Shown here piece by piece: positions 61,248-62,565 of a stretch of 62,565 nucleotides of DNA. The stretch comes from JADJEI01 sp035328465 (GTDB taxonomy: Bacteria; Bacteroidota; Ignavibacteria; Ignavibacteriales; Ignavibacteriaceae): positions 1-62,565 of the forward strand of contig DAOLIQ010000010.1 in assembly GCA_035328465.1 (NCBI GenBank), read 5' to 3'. The translations under genes were made by a program, and so were the position numbers. Numbering within the stretch: the first letter of the stretch is position 1; each line of letters starts with the position of its first letter. The notes below the pieces were generated by a model. The model saw only the letters and a list, made by a program, of their open reading frames with translations, made no database searches and was not told the origin of the DNA.

Positions 61248-62565
61248 ATGACTATACAAACATTAAAATTAGAAATCAGTGGAATGACCTGCGACCACTG
61301 CGCAAAGACAATTGAAAAGAAAGTATCTTTAGTTGATGGAGTTGTTTCAAAATCTGTAAGCTATCCCGAAAAGCAAGGAGAATTTCAGTTTGATAATGAA
61401 AAGATATCTGCAAAAGAAATTATTGCTTCAATTAATTCCACCGAACATTACAAAGTTATTAGCGAAATTAAAAACACCAAAGATGAATCAACCCAATTCG
61501 ATTTAATAATTATCGGCGGCGGTTCTGCAGCTTTCTCCGCCGCAATAAAAGCAAGTGAACTTGAGAAAAAAGTTTTAATGATAAATGATGGACTTCCCAT
61601 CGGAGGCACTTGCGTAAACGTTGGCTGTGTTCCTTCCAAGACTTTAATAAGAACTGCTGAGCAATTTCATAACGCAAATCATCCAAACTTTAGCGGAATA
61701 AAACCGGGTAATAATAAAATTGATTTCAAAGAAGTTGTTCGTCAAAAAACAGAATTAGTAGAAGAACTAAAACAGCATAAATATATTGATGTATTAAAAG
61801 ATGATTCCAATGTAACAATTCTTAAATCATACGGAAGATTTTTAGACAAGAACACAATTGAAGCAAATGGTAAAAAATACTTTGCAGAAAAAATATTGAT
61901 TGCAACCGGTTCAACCACCTTTATTCCTGATTTGTCTGGATTGAAGGAAACTGGATATCTGACAAATGAAACTCTTTATGAATTGGAAGAACTTCCGGAA
62001 CATTTGTGTGTAATCGGCGGAAGATACATAGCTTTAGAAAACGCACAGATGTTTGCGCGGCTGGGCTCGAAGGTTACAATTCTACAAAGATCAAACAGAA
62101 TTCTTCCCGATGAAATGCCGGATGTAACTGAGACATTAAAAGATTATTTAGAGGAAGAGGGAATTGAAATACTAACCGGTGCTAAAATAAAATCAATCGT
62201 ACGAAAAAATGGAAAGGTTTTAGTTAATGCTTCTGTAAAAGATGAGCCACAGACAATTGAAGGCACACATATTTTTATTGCGGCCGGAAGAAAAGGTAAC
62301 TCCAAAGAATTTGGATTAGAAGAATTGGGAATTGAAATTCATAAAAATAGTTTTATAAAAACAAATGAATATCTGCAAACATCAATTCCAAATATTTATG
62401 CAGCTGGCGATGTTACCGGAGAATATTTGTTTGTTTATTCCGCAGCTTATGAAGGTTCATTAGCTGTTCAAAATATGTTTGGAGAAAATCAAACTAAAAA
62501 AGATTACTCGGTTTTTCCCTGGGTTATTTTCACTGATCCACAAGTAGCTGGAGTTGGAATGGATG
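61248..62565 (+). CDS. merA: Mercury(II) reductase, 3'-truncated by the window edge
   Basis: 439 codons are visible from the ATG at 61248 (GAAGGA upstream); the frame is open to the last base. An N-terminal heavy-metal-associated domain has GMTCDHC (C15, C18). It is followed by a flavoprotein disulfide reductase with IIIGGGSAAFSAA (FAD), the redox site GGTCVNVGCVPSK (C122, C127) diagnostic of MerA, an NADPH loop CVIGGRYIALENAQ and the second FAD motif IYAAGDVTG. The C-terminal dimer domain with the vicinal Cys pair is outside. Reduces Hg(II) to volatile Hg(0) with NADPH. Confidence 0.95.
   Translation, partial: MTIQTLKLEISGMTCDHCAKTIEKKVSLVDGVVSKSVSYPEKQGEFQFDNEKISAKEIIASINSTEHYKVISEIKNTKDESTQFDLIIIGGGSAAFSAAIKASELEKKVLMINDGLPIGGTCVNVGCVPSKTLIRTAEQFHNANHPNFSGIKPGNNKIDFKEVVRQKTELVEELKQHKYIDVLKDDSNVTILKSYGRFLDKNTIEANGKKYFAEKILIATGSTTFIPDLSGLKETGYLTNETLYELEELPEHLCVIGGRYIALENAQMFARLGSKVTILQRSNRILPDEMPDVTETLKDYLEEEGIEILTGAKIKSIVRKNGKVLVNASVKDEPQTIEGTHIFIAAGRKGNSKEFGLEELGIEIHKNSFIKTNEYLQTSIPNIYAAGDVTGEYLFVYSAAYEGSLAVQNMFGENQTKKDYSVFPWVIFTDPQVAGVGMD

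Overview
The window looks like a draft or metagenome contig from the Ignavibacteria branch of the Bacteroidota/Chlorobiota group. The reasons are: AT-rich DNA; two secreted proteins ending in a type IX secretion (Por) C-terminal sorting domain with the NFPNPFNPST-type motif; many TTG and GTG starts with sparse Shine-Dalgarno sites; beta-barrel and multiheme genes; and a tmRNA whose tag reads GEYNYALAA. This placement is an inference from gene content; no 16S rRNA is present. Two runs of exactly 100 N (27594-27693 and 29435-29534) are scaffold gaps.

Layout. 1-23.7 kb is mostly housekeeping: a truncated deoxynucleoside-kinase-like start, folK-folB, a DMT transporter, pgeF, surE-phzF-VWA protein-comF, argS, rsfS, panD, a pabA/trpG glutaminase, ridA, mazG, phoH, a LysM protein with a small lipoprotein, radC, a LpoA-like TPR plus periplasmic-binding protein, a TPR protein, guaA, then efp-accB-accC-gcvH. 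tRNA-Arg(CCG) lies at 23.7 kb.

23.8-35.3 kb is the most striking part. It is a colinear minus-strand set of seven genes with overlapping or closely spaced ends: a di-heme cytochrome b-like membrane protein, a membrane-anchored NrfG/CcmI-like TPR protein, a membrane-anchored ferredoxin/FAD/NAD(P) oxidoreductase, a secreted protein with 20 CxxCH motifs, a giant secreted protein with at least 52 intact CxxCH motifs built from 72-residue tri-heme repeats, an outer-membrane beta-barrel protein ending in Phe, and an exported PHP-domain protein. I read this as a complete trans-envelope electron conduit (quinone/NAD(P)H side, periplasmic wire, porin, giant cytochrome), probably for extracellular electron transfer.

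35.4-53.5 kb returns to mixed functions: dapF, TM2 and DUF2752 membrane proteins, a T9SS-sorted esterase, an F420-reductase-like protein, an unrecognised 602-residue protein, tmRNA, a PduO-type adenosyltransferase with ygfZ, an M20 dipeptidase, lptF-lptG, envelope proteins and TPR proteins. 53.7-57.5 kb is a redox/stress group: Crp/Fnr regulator, thioredoxin-like protein, AhpD-like enzyme, peroxiredoxin, DUF6969-like protein, and YceI with a Cys-rich tail. 57.7-59.9 kb is a large T9SS-sorted secreted protein. 60.0 kb to the end is a mercury resistance operon, merR-merTP-merA, with a MerR-type promoter; merA runs off the end of the window.
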